Below, one piece after another: positions 17,736 to 25,783 of a stretch of 64,000 nt of DNA (position 1 is the stretch's first letter; every line of letters begins with the position of its first letter). Source of the stretch: Alistipes senegalensis (GTDB taxonomy: Bacteria > Pseudomonadota > Gammaproteobacteria > Burkholderiales > Burkholderiaceae_D). The stretch spans positions 519,552 through 583,551 of the forward strand of contig JAMPER010000001.1 in NCBI GenBank assembly GCA_023664945.1. The letters are read 5' to 3'. Under the pieces are notes generated by a model. That model saw nothing but the letters and a program-made list of their open reading frames with translations, did no database searches and was not told where the DNA came from. Made by a program: the position numbers and the translations under genes.

Positions 17736-18593
17736 TTATTGTTTGGCGGCGCGCCGTGTTTTTCTGGCTGCCGTGCCTTTTTTGGCTTTTGTGGCTTCAT
17801 AAAGCGGCATGACTTTGGGCAGTTCTTGTTCCAGGTTGGCGATGCGGGTGGCATCAGACGGGTGGGTTGACAGAAATTCGAGCGGCGCTTCCCCGTTGTT
17901 GAGTTCGCTCATCTTGCGCCAGACGTTGATGGCGCTTTCCGGGTTGTAGCCTGCCCGTGCCATCAGTTCCATGCCGATGATGTCGGATTCGGCTTCCATG
18001 GTGCGGGAAAAGGGAAGGATGAGGACATATTCGCTTGCCATGTTTGCCAGGTTTTGCGAGAGAGAATCCATGCCGATGAGGGAACCGCCGATGGCGATGG
18101 CCTGTTGTGTGGCAATTTTCTGCGAGATTTGCTCGCGGCTGTGTTCCCTTAAGGCATGCGCCATTTCATGGCCGATGACGGCAGCCAGTTCATCGTCTGT
18201 CAGTTTCAGTTTGGAAATGATGCCGGTATAAACGGCGATTTTGCCGCCGGGCATGCAGTAGGCGTTGACGGTGTTGCTGTTGACGACATTGACTTCCCAT
18301 TTCCAGTTTTTGGCATCCTGTCGGAAGACATCGACTTGCTTGATGAGGCGTTTGGCAATGGTGTTGACGCGCCGGTTATAGGCGGCGTTGGTGTTGAGTG
18401 CCCTGGCGGCACGGGCTTTGCCCATTTCTTCTTTATAGGCTTTGGCTGAACCGACATTCACTTCTTCGGATGAAATGAGCAGGAACTGGCTTCGGGAAGA
18501 ATCGGTTGCGCCGCCGCTGGTGGTGCTTTCACAGCCGGAAAGCAGCAAGGTGCCGGAGAGGATGGCGGCAGAAAAATACAGGATGTGTTTCAT
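17736..18593 (-). CDS. M48-family metalloprotease, lipoprotein
   Basis: Start at ATG 18593 (MKHILYFSAAILSGTLLLSGC), which gives a lipoprotein signal with lipobox LLSGC and C21. The upstream in-frame extension is spurious. The 285-residue mature protein has the zinc motif HEMAH at 142-146 and the third ligand in the ESDIIGMELMARAGY region, then the family's LSTHPSDATRIANLE. It resembles LoiP/YcaL-type periplasmic proteases involved in outer-membrane quality control. The tail is very basic (KAKKGTAARKTRRAAKQ). Confidence 0.9.
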   Translation of the reverse strand: MKHILYFSAAILSGTLLLSGCESTTSGGATDSSRSQFLLISSEEVNVGSAKAYKEEMGKARAARALNTNAAYNRRVNTIAKRLIKQVDVFRQDAKNWKWEVNVVNSNTVNAYCMPGGKIAVYTGIISKLKLTDDELAAVIGHEMAHALREHSREQISQKIATQQAIAIGGSLIGMDSLSQNLANMASEYVLILPFSRTMEAESDIIGMELMARAGYNPESAINVWRKMSELNNGEAPLEFLSTHPSDATRIANLEQELPKVMPLYEATKAKKGTAARKTRRAAKQ

Positions 18594-18821
18594 AAGAAGT
18601 CTCCCAGTTTGATTGAAAAACAAAAAATAAAACGGCCTGATGAAAATCAGGCACGGAGGTATCCCGTGGTTGCCTGCCTTAAAAAAACAGGCGGCAGGTT
18701 CGTATTTTATCAATAAGCGCAGCCGCAGCGGAAAAAGACAGGCAGCGGAATTTGGCGTAATCTTGTTGCTGCCGCCAGGTATCAGGGCAGTTTGTTTACT
18801 GGAGTCAGAGGAGAAAATATG

Positions 18822-19424
18822 ATGAAACTGTATTACACACCGGGAACCGGTTCGCTGGCTACCCATATTGCACTGCGGGAAGCCGGGTTGGATTTTGAAC
18901 TGGAAAGGGTAGATTTGCGGGAAAAGAAAACCGTATCGGGCGGGGATTTTTATCAGGTGAATGCCAAAGGGGCTGTGCCGGCCTTGCAGCTGGATGACGG
19001 CCAGGTTTTGACGGAAGGGGCGGCGGTGCTTCAGTATGTGGCTGACCAGGCGCCGGAAAAGAAGCTGGCGCCGGCAGCGGGGAGCATGGCGCGTTACCGC
19101 CTGATGGCGTGGCTGAACCTGATTGCGACAGAGCTGCATAAAAGCTACAGCCCGTTTTTTAACCCGTCTATGCCGGAGGATGGCAAGGCGGTTTTCAGGG
19201 ATAACCTTAACCGGTATTACGCCATTGTGGAAAAACAGCTTGCCGGTCAGGATTTTTTGCTGGGCGGGGATTTTTCTGTCGCAGACGCCTACCTTTTCAC
19301 GGTAACCAGGTATGCGCGGGTAGCCAGGCTGGATTTGTCACAGTGGCCTTCTGTGCAGGCTTTTCAGCAGCGTGTGGCGGCACGCCCTGCCGTTTTGGAA
19401 GCCATGCGCGCCGAGGGGCTGTAA
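18822..19424 (+). CDS. Glutathione S-transferase
   Basis: Two ATGs stand in tandem at 18819 and 18822; I use the second (MKLYYTPGTGSLATHIAL), 8 bp from the GAGGAG site. 200 residues. The thioredoxin-like N-terminal domain has the catalytic-region YTPGTGSLATHIALREAGL and the glutathione-binding VPALQLDDGQVLTEGAAVLQYV; the C-terminal helical domain ends with FSVADAYLFTVTRYA. This is the bacterial beta-class pattern (GstA). Likely roles are conjugation or peroxide detoxification in the cytosol. Confidence 0.92.
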   Translation: MKLYYTPGTGSLATHIALREAGLDFELERVDLREKKTVSGGDFYQVNAKGAVPALQLDDGQVLTEGAAVLQYVADQAPEKKLAPAAGSMARYRLMAWLNLIATELHKSYSPFFNPSMPEDGKAVFRDNLNRYYAIVEKQLAGQDFLLGGDFSVADAYLFTVTRYARVARLDLSQWPSVQAFQQRVAARPAVLEAMRAEGL

Positions 19425-19502
19425 AGTCTTTTTGTTTCCTGCCGTAAACAAGGAACGGATACCGTTTTTTGAATTTGCCCCTTTGGGGTAAAGAGGTTGG
19501 AA

Positions 19503-20051
19503 ATGAAAAAGTATTCCTATTATTCCTATCTTCTGCTTGATGACACGATCAAGCAGAAGCTGACGCATATCTGTATGTATGGCAATAACCGGGAACAGGC
19601 CATTGGTTTTTTCCGGCTGGCGACAGGGCTTTATTATCTTTCCCGGATCATGGTGGAGGATGAGCTGGATTTCAAGGCGATTGACAAGAATTTCAACCGC
19701 TTTATTTTCCAGGTGATTGGCCGGGGCCACAGTATTACCAGTGTGCTGCAATATATGAGCAGCAAGAAGGTATTGTGGGTGCTGGAATCCCGTGCTTTCC
19801 TGAATCTTTTTCTGGACCAGTTTCCGGATATTCCTTTTTCCAAGATTCTGATTATGCTGACGGTCAATTTGTCGGTTTCCAAGAAGATATCCGGTTTGCC
19901 GGTGACGGGGCCGCTGCGGGACTGGCTGCTGAAACAGAATGAGATGCTGAAAATTACGGATGACAGGGATGCGGTTCCCGATTTGTCTGTCCAGATGCCG
20001 CCGCCTGCCCAGATTGAGCGTTTTTCTGCCGCTTTGGCGCAAGCTGCCTGA
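19503..20051 (+). CDS. Hypothetical protein, 182 aa
   Basis: Start at ATG 19503 with AAGAGG six bases upstream. I do not recognise the family. The product is predicted to be largely alpha-helical, with a Tyr-rich start (KKYSYYSYLLLDD), a hydrophobic middle (KILIMLTVNLSVSKK) and a Pro/Ala-rich tail. No signal peptide, cysteine cluster or nucleotide-binding motif is visible. It sits between gst and pyrD, convergent with pyrD, with its own weak terminator-like hairpin (20066-20085). Confidence 0.75.
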   Translation: MKKYSYYSYLLLDDTIKQKLTHICMYGNNREQAIGFFRLATGLYYLSRIMVEDELDFKAIDKNFNRFIFQVIGRGHSITSVLQYMSSKKVLWVLESRAFLNLFLDQFPDIPFSKILIMLTVNLSVSKKISGLPVTGPLRDWLLKQNEMLKITDDRDAVPDLSVQMPPPAQIERFSAALAQAA

Positions 20052-20065
20052 TGCCTGTGGGTTTT

Positions 20066-20085
20066 GTCCGGGCTTTTCCCCGGAC
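20066..20085 (+). terminator. Short hairpin between convergent genes
   Basis: GTCCGGG (20066-20072) pairs with CCCGGAC (20079-20085) around CTTTTC. There is no clear U-tract, so termination activity is uncertain. Confidence 0.4.
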
Positions 20086-20106
20086 AGGCACAGAAAGCAT
20101 ATAGGG

Positions 20107-21141
20107 TTAAGCAAGTGCCCTGGCGCATTCCCTGACCAGGGCAGGGCCCCGGTAAACCATGCCGGTTAAAAGCTGGACGAGGGAAGCGCCTGCTTCTGTT
20201 TTTTCTTTGGCATCCATGCCGTTCATGATGCCGCCTGATCCAATGATGGGGATGGCTTCTCCCAGCTCGTTTTTAAGCATCCGGATAACCCGGGTGGAGA
20301 GATCACGCACCGGCGCGCCGGACAGCCCGCCGGCTTCTTCGGCATGGGGAAGTCCGGCGATGGGTTCGCGCCGGATGGTGGTATTGGTGGCAATGACGCC
20401 GTCTATTTCATAGCGCAGCAGGGTGGCGGCGATGTTTTTGATCTGTTCTTCATCCATATCCGGCGCGATTTTCAGGACGAGCGGTACATAACGGGAGTGG
20501 ATATCGGCCTGCCGTTTTTGCGCATCCTTTATCTGCGAGAGCAGCTGGTCCAGCTCGGATTGGCCTTGCAGCTGCCTGAGGTTTTTGGTGTTGGGGGAGG
20601 AGACGTTCAGGACGATATAGTCGGCGACCGGATAGACTTTTTCCAGGCAGATGAGGTAGTCTTCCACGGCACGGTCAATAGGCGTATCGGCATTTTTGCC
20701 GATGTTTAAGCCGATGACGCCTTCTTTTTTCTGAAAGTAGCGGGAAGCCCGGACGTTTCTGACCAGCACATCTACCCCGGCATTGTTGAATCCCATGCGG
20801 TTAATTAGGCCTTCTGCCGCCGGGATACGGAACATGCGGGGTTTGGGGTTGCCCGGCTGCGGGCGCGGTGTGACGGTGCCCAGCTCGATAAACCCGAACC
20901 CGAGGGAGGCCAGGCCATCGATAGCCATGCCGTTTTTATCCAGCCCGGCTGCCAGGCCGACCGGATTGGGGAAGGTGATGCCCATGACGGTTCTTGGTGA
21001 AGCCGGTGTTTTCGGGTTCAGGCGAGACAGTCCGCTTAACCCGGCCATTCTCAGGGATTTCAGGGTAAATTCATGGGCGTTTTCCGGGTCCATGGAAAAG
21101 AGGACCGGCCGGATAAGCGCATACATCAGTTTTTCCATCAT
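20107..21141 (-). CDS. pyrD: Dihydroorotate dehydrogenase (quinone), class 2
   Basis: 344 residues. The N-terminal amphipathic segment ([25 protein letters not shown]) is the class 2 membrane anchor and quinone tunnel. The FMN barrel has [41 protein letters not shown] with the catalytic serine, and the phosphate-binding IIGSGGI. It oxidises dihydroorotate to orotate and passes electrons to the membrane quinone pool, which in this organism might include rhodoquinone (see the RquA-like gene). The end VRECARALA is complete. Confidence 0.96.
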   Translation of the reverse strand: MMEKLMYALIRPVLFSMDPENAHEFTLKSLRMAGLSGLSRLNPKTPASPRTVMGITFPNPVGLAAGLDKNGMAIDGLASLGFGFIELGTVTPRPQPGNPKPRMFRIPAAEGLINRMGFNNAGVDVLVRNVRASRYFQKKEGVIGLNIGKNADTPIDRAVEDYLICLEKVYPVADYIVLNVSSPNTKNLRQLQGQSELDQLLSQIKDAQKRQADIHSRYVPLVLKIAPDMDEEQIKNIAATLLRYEIDGVIATNTTIRREPIAGLPHAEEAGGLSGAPVRDLSTRVIRMLKNELGEAIPIIGSGGIMNGMDAKEKTEAGASLVQLLTGMVYRGPALVRECARALA

Positions 21142-21255
21142 GAGAGCAATCCGCCAAGGGTAAAAAGAATGGGCGGGGAACAGGCCGCCGTAACCGGGAA
21201 TCAGGGGATAAATCCGCTATATTGTAGCGTAAGCGGGAGCAGAAAGGGTTGGAGG

Positions 21256-21984
21256 CTAGAACGGTTCCATCAGCAGGGGCGCCCAGTTGGTGATGGGGGG
21301 CTGGTTGACTGCTGTGGCAAGGTGGGCGGAAAAGGCTTCGCGGGAGAGGGATATACCGCCCAATGATGCCAGGTGCGCGGTTTCCTGCTGGCAATCGATG
21401 AGTTTGACGCCGTTGGCGCGCAGGAAATGCACCAGCCAGGCGAGGGCGATTTTGGAGGCGTCGCTTACGCGGGCAAACATGGATTCGCCGTAAAACATTT
21501 TGCCAATGGCAATGCCATAGGCACCGCCAACCAGTTTGCCTTCCAGCCATACTTCAGCGGAGTGGGCGTATCCCATTTCGTGCAGCCTGACGTAGTTTTC
21601 AATCATGGTTTCCGAAATCCAGGTGCCGGGCTGGCCTTTCCTCGGTTCTGCACAGGCTTGCATAACGGTCTGGAAGGCTGAATCAAAGCGGATTTGCCAC
21701 TTTCCCCCGTTGATCATGTTTTTCCTGACCTGGTTCAGTTTTTTTTTCAGGCTGTGGGAAACAATGAAGCTGTCCGTTGGCAGCACCATGCGGGGATCGG
21801 TACTCCACCAAAGCACCGGCTGGCCGGGGGAAAACCAGGGGAAGATGCCTTGCCGGTAGGCTTCCAGCAGCCGTCCGGGCCAGATGCCGGCGCTGGCAGC
21901 CAACAGCCCGTTTGCACCGCTGGCTTTGGACAAGGCCAGCGAGATATCCGGAAAGGGGTCTTCCGGTTCCAGCCAGGGTATCAC
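21256..21984 (-). CDS. aat: Leucyl/phenylalanyl-tRNA--protein transferase
   Basis: 242 residues with the Aat signatures: [81 protein letters not shown] and [18 protein letters not shown]. It adds Leu or Phe to proteins with N-terminal Arg or Lys, marking them for ClpS/ClpAP degradation. It lies upstream of pyrD in the same orientation, about 115 bp away. Confidence 0.96.
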   Translation of the reverse strand: MIPWLEPEDPFPDISLALSKASGANGLLAASAGIWPGRLLEAYRQGIFPWFSPGQPVLWWSTDPRMVLPTDSFIVSHSLKKKLNQVRKNMINGGKWQIRFDSAFQTVMQACAEPRKGQPGTWISETMIENYVRLHEMGYAHSAEVWLEGKLVGGAYGIAIGKMFYGESMFARVSDASKIALAWLVHFLRANGVKLIDCQQETAHLASLGGISLSREAFSAHLATAVNQPPITNWAPLLMEPF

Positions 21985-22040
21985 GTTGTCTCCATTGAAT
22001 CAGAAAAGCCTCCCCTGTGCGCGGGAAGGAAAGGCCGGGG

Positions 22041-22457
22041 TCAGCTGACTGCCTCGATGGCTTCTCCCAGTTCTTTGGCGTCCCATTTGACCATTTTTTT
22101 GGCTTCCCGTTTTTCCCGGGATGAAGTGTATTTGGGGGCTGCCGCTTCGACCAGGACAACCGGTTTTTTCAGTTTTTTTGCGATATCCAGTTCCAGGTCG
22201 ATCCAGCGTTTGTAATCTTCAAAGACACCGGCCAGCACGACCAGGCAGGAACAGGTACGCATTTTTTCTTCAATGGCCATTGCCAGCGCTTTTTTTGAGG
22301 GCAGCTGCTGGATGGGGTCATCTTTGGAAATGCTGAAAAGTTCGTAGGCGAAGTCCGGGGCATGACGAATCCTATAGTTTTCCAGCAGGCCGTACAGGCG
22401 CTGTGTACCGTCATCCGGCAGCCAGCCGTAGCTGACAAAGAGGGAGTAGGTCGCCAT
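22041..22457 (-). CDS. Stand-alone TIR-like domain protein (DUF1863/ThsB-like)
   Basis: 138 residues. The opening ATYSLFVSYGWLPDD followed by IEEKMRTCSCLVVLAGVFEDYKRWIDLELDIAKKLKKPVVLVEAAAPKY has the order of the MTH538/DUF1863 TIR-like fold, the family that includes ThsB of the Thoeris antiphage system. There is no transmembrane segment. No ThsA (SIR2/Macro) or other effector gene lies next to it: neighbours are a NUDIX hydrolase and aat. The assignment rests on recognised motifs only, so a housekeeping or orphan role is possible. Confidence 0.65.
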   Translation of the reverse strand: MATYSLFVSYGWLPDDGTQRLYGLLENYRIRHAPDFAYELFSISKDDPIQQLPSKKALAMAIEEKMRTCSCLVVLAGVFEDYKRWIDLELDIAKKLKKPVVLVEAAAPKYTSSREKREAKKMVKWDAKELGEAIEAVS

Positions 22458-22534
22458 CAGTGAGAGTCTCCTTTTTCATTCACGGGGTAGCAGGCATGAT
22501 ACCCGCCGGTTTTTTTTCTGCAACCCGGCGCTGT

Positions 22535-23101
22535 TTAAACCGGGTTGATCAGCTGTTTCAAGTCAAGGGAGTGCAATTTGTATTCTCCTTTGATTGCTTT
22601 TTCCGGGTTGGCGAAAAACAGTTCAAGGGCGCGGCAGGTGCTGGCAAAGGCGATTTCGTGCCAGGGGAGGGTTTCCCGGGTAAACATTTGTATTTCAAGG
22701 GTTTCCAGTCCTGGAGCAAAAGAGAGGTTTTTCAGCTCTGCCAGGTAGAACAGGTGCACTTGCTGGACGGTGGGCAGGCTCATCAGGGCAAAGAGGTCTT
22801 GCATGACGATATCTGCCCCGGCTTCTTCCTCGGTTTCCCGCCGGGCGGCTTCTTTTGTGGTTTCGTTATTTTCCATGAATCCGCCGGGAAGGGTCCAGAA
22901 GCCTTCCCTTGGCTCGATGGCGCGGCGGCAGAGCAGGACGGAGAGTTCGTTTTCTTTTTTCCAGAAGGGAAGGGTGCAGACGACGATTTTGGGGTTCTGG
23001 TAGTGGATGGTCTTGCAGCGGCGGCAGATGTAACGCGGCAGGTTGTCATCCGGCGGAATTTCAAAAACGACCGGGTTGGCGCATTCGGAGCAGAATTTCA
23101 T
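22535..23101 (-). CDS. NUDIX hydrolase with N-terminal zinc ribbon
   Basis: Start at ATG 23101 (MKFCSECANPVVF); the 11 upstream residues are not family-like. 188 residues. A C4 zinc ribbon (C4, C7, C26, C29) precedes the Nudix box GGFMENNETTKEAARRETEEEAG (given in two parts: GGFMENNETTKE and AARRETEEEAG). The arrangement recalls NADH pyrophosphatase-type and zinc-ribbon ADP-ribose hydrolases; the substrate is probably a nucleoside diphosphate derivative. It lies just upstream of the TIR-like gene on the same strand with a 77-bp gap. If the TIR protein makes or consumes ADP-ribose-type molecules, the pairing would be meaningful, but that is speculation. Confidence 0.85.
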   Translation of the reverse strand: MKFCSECANPVVFEIPPDDNLPRYICRRCKTIHYQNPKIVVCTLPFWKKENELSVLLCRRAIEPREGFWTLPGGFMENNETTKEAARRETEEEAGADIVMQDLFALMSLPTVQQVHLFYLAELKNLSFAPGLETLEIQMFTRETLPWHEIAFASTCRALELFFANPEKAIKGEYKLHSLDLKQLINPV

Positions 23102-23241
23102 GGGGCCAGGAATCAGGAAAAACAGGTTGCACAAATGATTTACGAAAGCCTGTCATTTTATCATTACTGCCTTTCCCGACAGGGCAGTTTTTCTTCAGGT
23201 TGAAAGATTCTTGGAAGAATGCTATAATTACTTTCTTCAGA

Positions 23242-23318
<77 letters not shown>

Positions 23319-23326
23319 GACATTGC

Positions 23327-23366
23327 AAAGCGCTTACGGTTTTTGCCGTAAGCGCTTTTTTGTTTT
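23327..23366 (+). terminator. Rho-independent terminator after tRNA-fMet
   Basis: AAAGCGCTTACGG (23327-23339) pairs with CCGTAAGCGCTTT (23346-23358) and runs into a T-rich stretch. Confidence 0.92.
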
Positions 23367-23492
23367 TTCGGTAACTTGTCGGGGAGATGTTCCGGCAGGC
23401 CGGGGAAGGTGCGGTTTCCGGCAAATAAATGCCTGACCTGGCTGAGTCAGGGTATGCTATACCTGACTGCTTTATGACATGGAGAAGGCTGC

Positions 23493-24845
23493 ATGGCGAA
23501 TACCTTCCAGGATGATGTTACAGATGAAATTAACAAGGCCATACGGAATAAAGCCGATTTGCTGGCGTTGGATGGCTGCTGGCATAAGGGGCGGCTTTCG
23601 ACAGCTATCCTGGACATACCTTCATTGCGGCATTTATCGTTAAGTCATTACTATGTCGATATGCCCGCATGGATTGCGGACATTGCTTCGCTTGAATCCC
23701 TGGAAATTGAAGAAGCCCACGATGTCGGCGGGCTACTTCCTTTTTTATGGAAGCTGAAAAATTTATGCCGGCTAAAGCTGGCTTATGTGGACGGCCTGAC
23801 GGATTTACCGGCATCCTTTGGAAAGCTGCGGAACCTGCAAGACCTTAATGTTGATGGCGCTGATTTTCAGCAGTTTCCGGCAGTTATTTCTTCGCTTTCC
23901 TCACTTCGTTCGTTAAGCTATCACTATTGTGATTGTGCCTTGCCGGAAGTTTTTGATTCGCTTGCCGGGTTGCCTCAACTGACGCGCCTGCACTTTACGC
24001 ATTACGGTGATGATGGCGGCGATTTTCTTCCCGAATCTTTTACTCGCATGCATGCTCTTGAAGAAATGGATTTCAGCCAATGGATTGACCTCAATGCGTT
24101 GCCTGAAAATATCGGCGAGATGCGCAATTTGAGAGTTATTAACCTGAGCAATAGTGACTACCAGATGGGGCGAAAGTCCAATATACGAGAATTGCCAGAG
24201 TCTTTGGGGGAACTTCACAATCTTGAGGAACTGGATGTTTTCGGGGTACAGGATCTGACGAAGTTGCCTTCCAGCTTTCGCCGTCTTTCCCGGCTGAAAC
24301 GGATAGACACGGTGTGTTCAGGCATTAAGGTGTTGTCGCTGACGGAAAATCAATGGCGCAATCTTGAAAGTCTGCGCATACAGGGCCCTTTGCCGGATTT
24401 GCGTTTGTGCGAAAACCTGAAAATGTTTTACTGGTATAAAAATGCGGTCTCTGTTGACAGGGACATGATTCCGCGCGGTACAAATGAAGTTCTCAATGTG
24501 TCTCTTTCGCCGCTTATCAATCTGGAAAAATTGATTGTTACAGGCGGCTCGTTTGAATCGCTTGATTTTCTGCTCCGGATGAAGAATTTGCGTTATCTTA
24601 GTTTAAGCTGTGATTTTGAGGATTTTCCTGCCGGTTTTGAGCAGTTGAGCAAGCTTGAGGATATTCGTATATGGGGCGCAAAGTCGCTTTCGGTTTTGCC
24701 GGAATCGTTGGGTTATTTACCGTCTTTGAAGTATTTGCAGATCGTAGGTTGTAGCAGCCTGAAAGACGGTTTGCCGAAGTCTGTGTGTGGACGGAAAGAC
24801 TTGCGCGTAGAGTTCAATTTTTGCGTCGTGCAGATACCGGAGTAG
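23493..24845 (+). CDS. Leucine-rich repeat protein, 450 aa
   Basis: The protein consists almost entirely of irregular 22-25-residue leucine-rich repeats of the type LxxLxxLxLxx...LPxxxxxLxxL (for example LGELHNLEELDVFGVQDLTKLPSSF, split here as LGELHNLEELDV and FGVQDLTKLPSSF). There is no signal peptide and no obvious enzymatic domain; the first 40 residues form a short cap. Similar cytoplasmic-type LRR proteins are found as secreted effectors or orphan proteins in Proteobacteria. Function unknown. It follows the tRNA-fMet terminator and its codon use is more AT-tolerant than that of flanking housekeeping genes, which hints at acquisition. Confidence 0.85.
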   Translation: MANTFQDDVTDEINKAIRNKADLLALDGCWHKGRLSTAILDIPSLRHLSLSHYYVDMPAWIADIASLESLEIEEAHDVGGLLPFLWKLKNLCRLKLAYVDGLTDLPASFGKLRNLQDLNVDGADFQQFPAVISSLSSLRSLSYHYCDCALPEVFDSLAGLPQLTRLHFTHYGDDGGDFLPESFTRMHALEEMDFSQWIDLNALPENIGEMRNLRVINLSNSDYQMGRKSNIRELPESLGELHNLEELDVFGVQDLTKLPSSFRRLSRLKRIDTVCSGIKVLSLTENQWRNLESLRIQGPLPDLRLCENLKMFYWYKNAVSVDRDMIPRGTNEVLNVSLSPLINLEKLIVTGGSFESLDFLLRMKNLRYLSLSCDFEDFPAGFEQLSKLEDIRIWGAKSLSVLPESLGYLPSLKYLQIVGCSSLKDGLPKSVCGRKDLRVEFNFCVVQIPE

Positions 24846-24850
24846 CGATT

Positions 24851-24873
24851 GCCTGTTTGTCTGGCAAACAGGC
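24851..24873. repeat. Inverted repeat after the LRR gene
   Basis: GCCTGTTTG (24851-24859) pairs with CAAACAGGC (24865-24873). There is no U-tract, so it is at most a weak terminator. Confidence 0.5.
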
Positions 24874-24919
24874 AAGAGAAGAGAACTGGCAACAGGAATG
24901 GCTTTTGGTAAGAGAGCGC

Positions 24920-24951
24920 AAAAAAGAAAGCGCCCAATTATCAGGCGCTTT
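24920..24951 (-). terminator. Terminator of the adhE-kinase operon
   Basis: Read on the minus strand, AAAGCGCC and GGCGCTTT (24927-24934 with 24944-24951) form a stem that is followed by CTTTTTT. It lies about 85 bp beyond the stop of the kinase-like gene. Confidence 0.8.
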
Positions 24952-25036
24952 GTGAGTGTTAAGCTATTTACTTTTTAGGCGGGTTGTTGCTGCGTCCTCC
25001 CCCGGAGGGATTGCCTGTTTTGTGCTGTTATCACTA

Positions 25037-25783
25037 TCAGTAAGCCACGACGTTGGTCCAGCGGACGAGGAATTCGCGTTCAACGGGCTGGCCTTTGACG
25101 AGATGGCTGGCGGCAACGATGGGCAGCCATTTCTGCACATAATCCGGGTCGCAGCCGGTTTTTTCGCAAAAGAGGGCCATGTATTTTTCTGCTCGCTGGT
25201 CCTGGCCTTGCAGTTTGAAGAGCAGGTAGGTGCGGGCGGCATCGGCACTGGCGTTTCCCTGGGTGGCATGGGCCCAGTCCAGCACGAAGGCTTTGCCGTC
25301 TTCGGTGATGACGATGTTGCCGGGGTTCATGTCACCGTGGCAGAGTTTGAGGTGTTTGGGCAGGCTGCCCAGGCGGGCGTGCAGTTCGAATTGCACGGAA
25401 TGGCTTAGGCCCGACAGGCCGATGCGCTCGTACATTTTGTCGGTAAGGTGCCTGAGTTTTCCGGCGCTGTATCCGTGCATGGCAAGCTGGACTTCTACCA
25501 TGCGCGCCAGGCAGGCATCGGCTTTTTCGGGGGTTTCTTCCATCATTTGCGCCAGGGTTTTGCCTTCGATGAAGCGGGTGATGATGGCCCACCTGCCGTC
25601 AATTTTGTTGACGCCTTCCAGCGGCGGGATGGGGAAGCCGGTTTCTTCCACAATGGCGTGGTTGTGGGCTTCGTTGAGGATATCGGCCAGGGAATAGCCT
25701 TCTTCGAAGAGTTTGACGGCGGTGCTGCCTTCCCGGTAGATGATTTTGTTGGGACGGGTGGCGATGATGTTGTCCGGTTTCAT
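25037..25783 (-). CDS. Aminoglycoside phosphotransferase/choline kinase-fold protein
   Basis: 248 residues with kinase-like motifs: the Brenner loop LCHGDMNPGNIVI with the catalytic aspartate and asparagine, and FVLDWAHATQGN with the metal-binding aspartate. The N-terminal lobe (IIYREGSTAVKLFEEGYSLADILNEA) contains the presumed ATP-contacting lysine. It belongs to the APH family in the broad sense; a small-molecule phosphate acceptor is likely but unknown, and antibiotic resistance need not be implied. Its ATG overlaps the adhE stop by 4 bp, so the two are translationally coupled, which suggests a function tied to fermentation. Confidence 0.8.
   Translation of the reverse strand: MKPDNIIATRPNKIIYREGSTAVKLFEEGYSLADILNEAHNHAIVEETGFPIPPLEGVNKIDGRWAIITRFIEGKTLAQMMEETPEKADACLARMVEVQLAMHGYSAGKLRHLTDKMYERIGLSGLSHSVQFELHARLGSLPKHLKLCHGDMNPGNIVITEDGKAFVLDWAHATQGNASADAARTYLLFKLQGQDQRAEKYMALFCEKTGCDPDYVQKWLPIVAASHLVKGQPVEREFLVRWTNVVAY

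Noticed and set aside
18594-19139. N-terminal extension of the M48 protease frame
   Set aside because: It lies antisense to the GST gene; the ATG at 18593 gives a proper lipoprotein signal.
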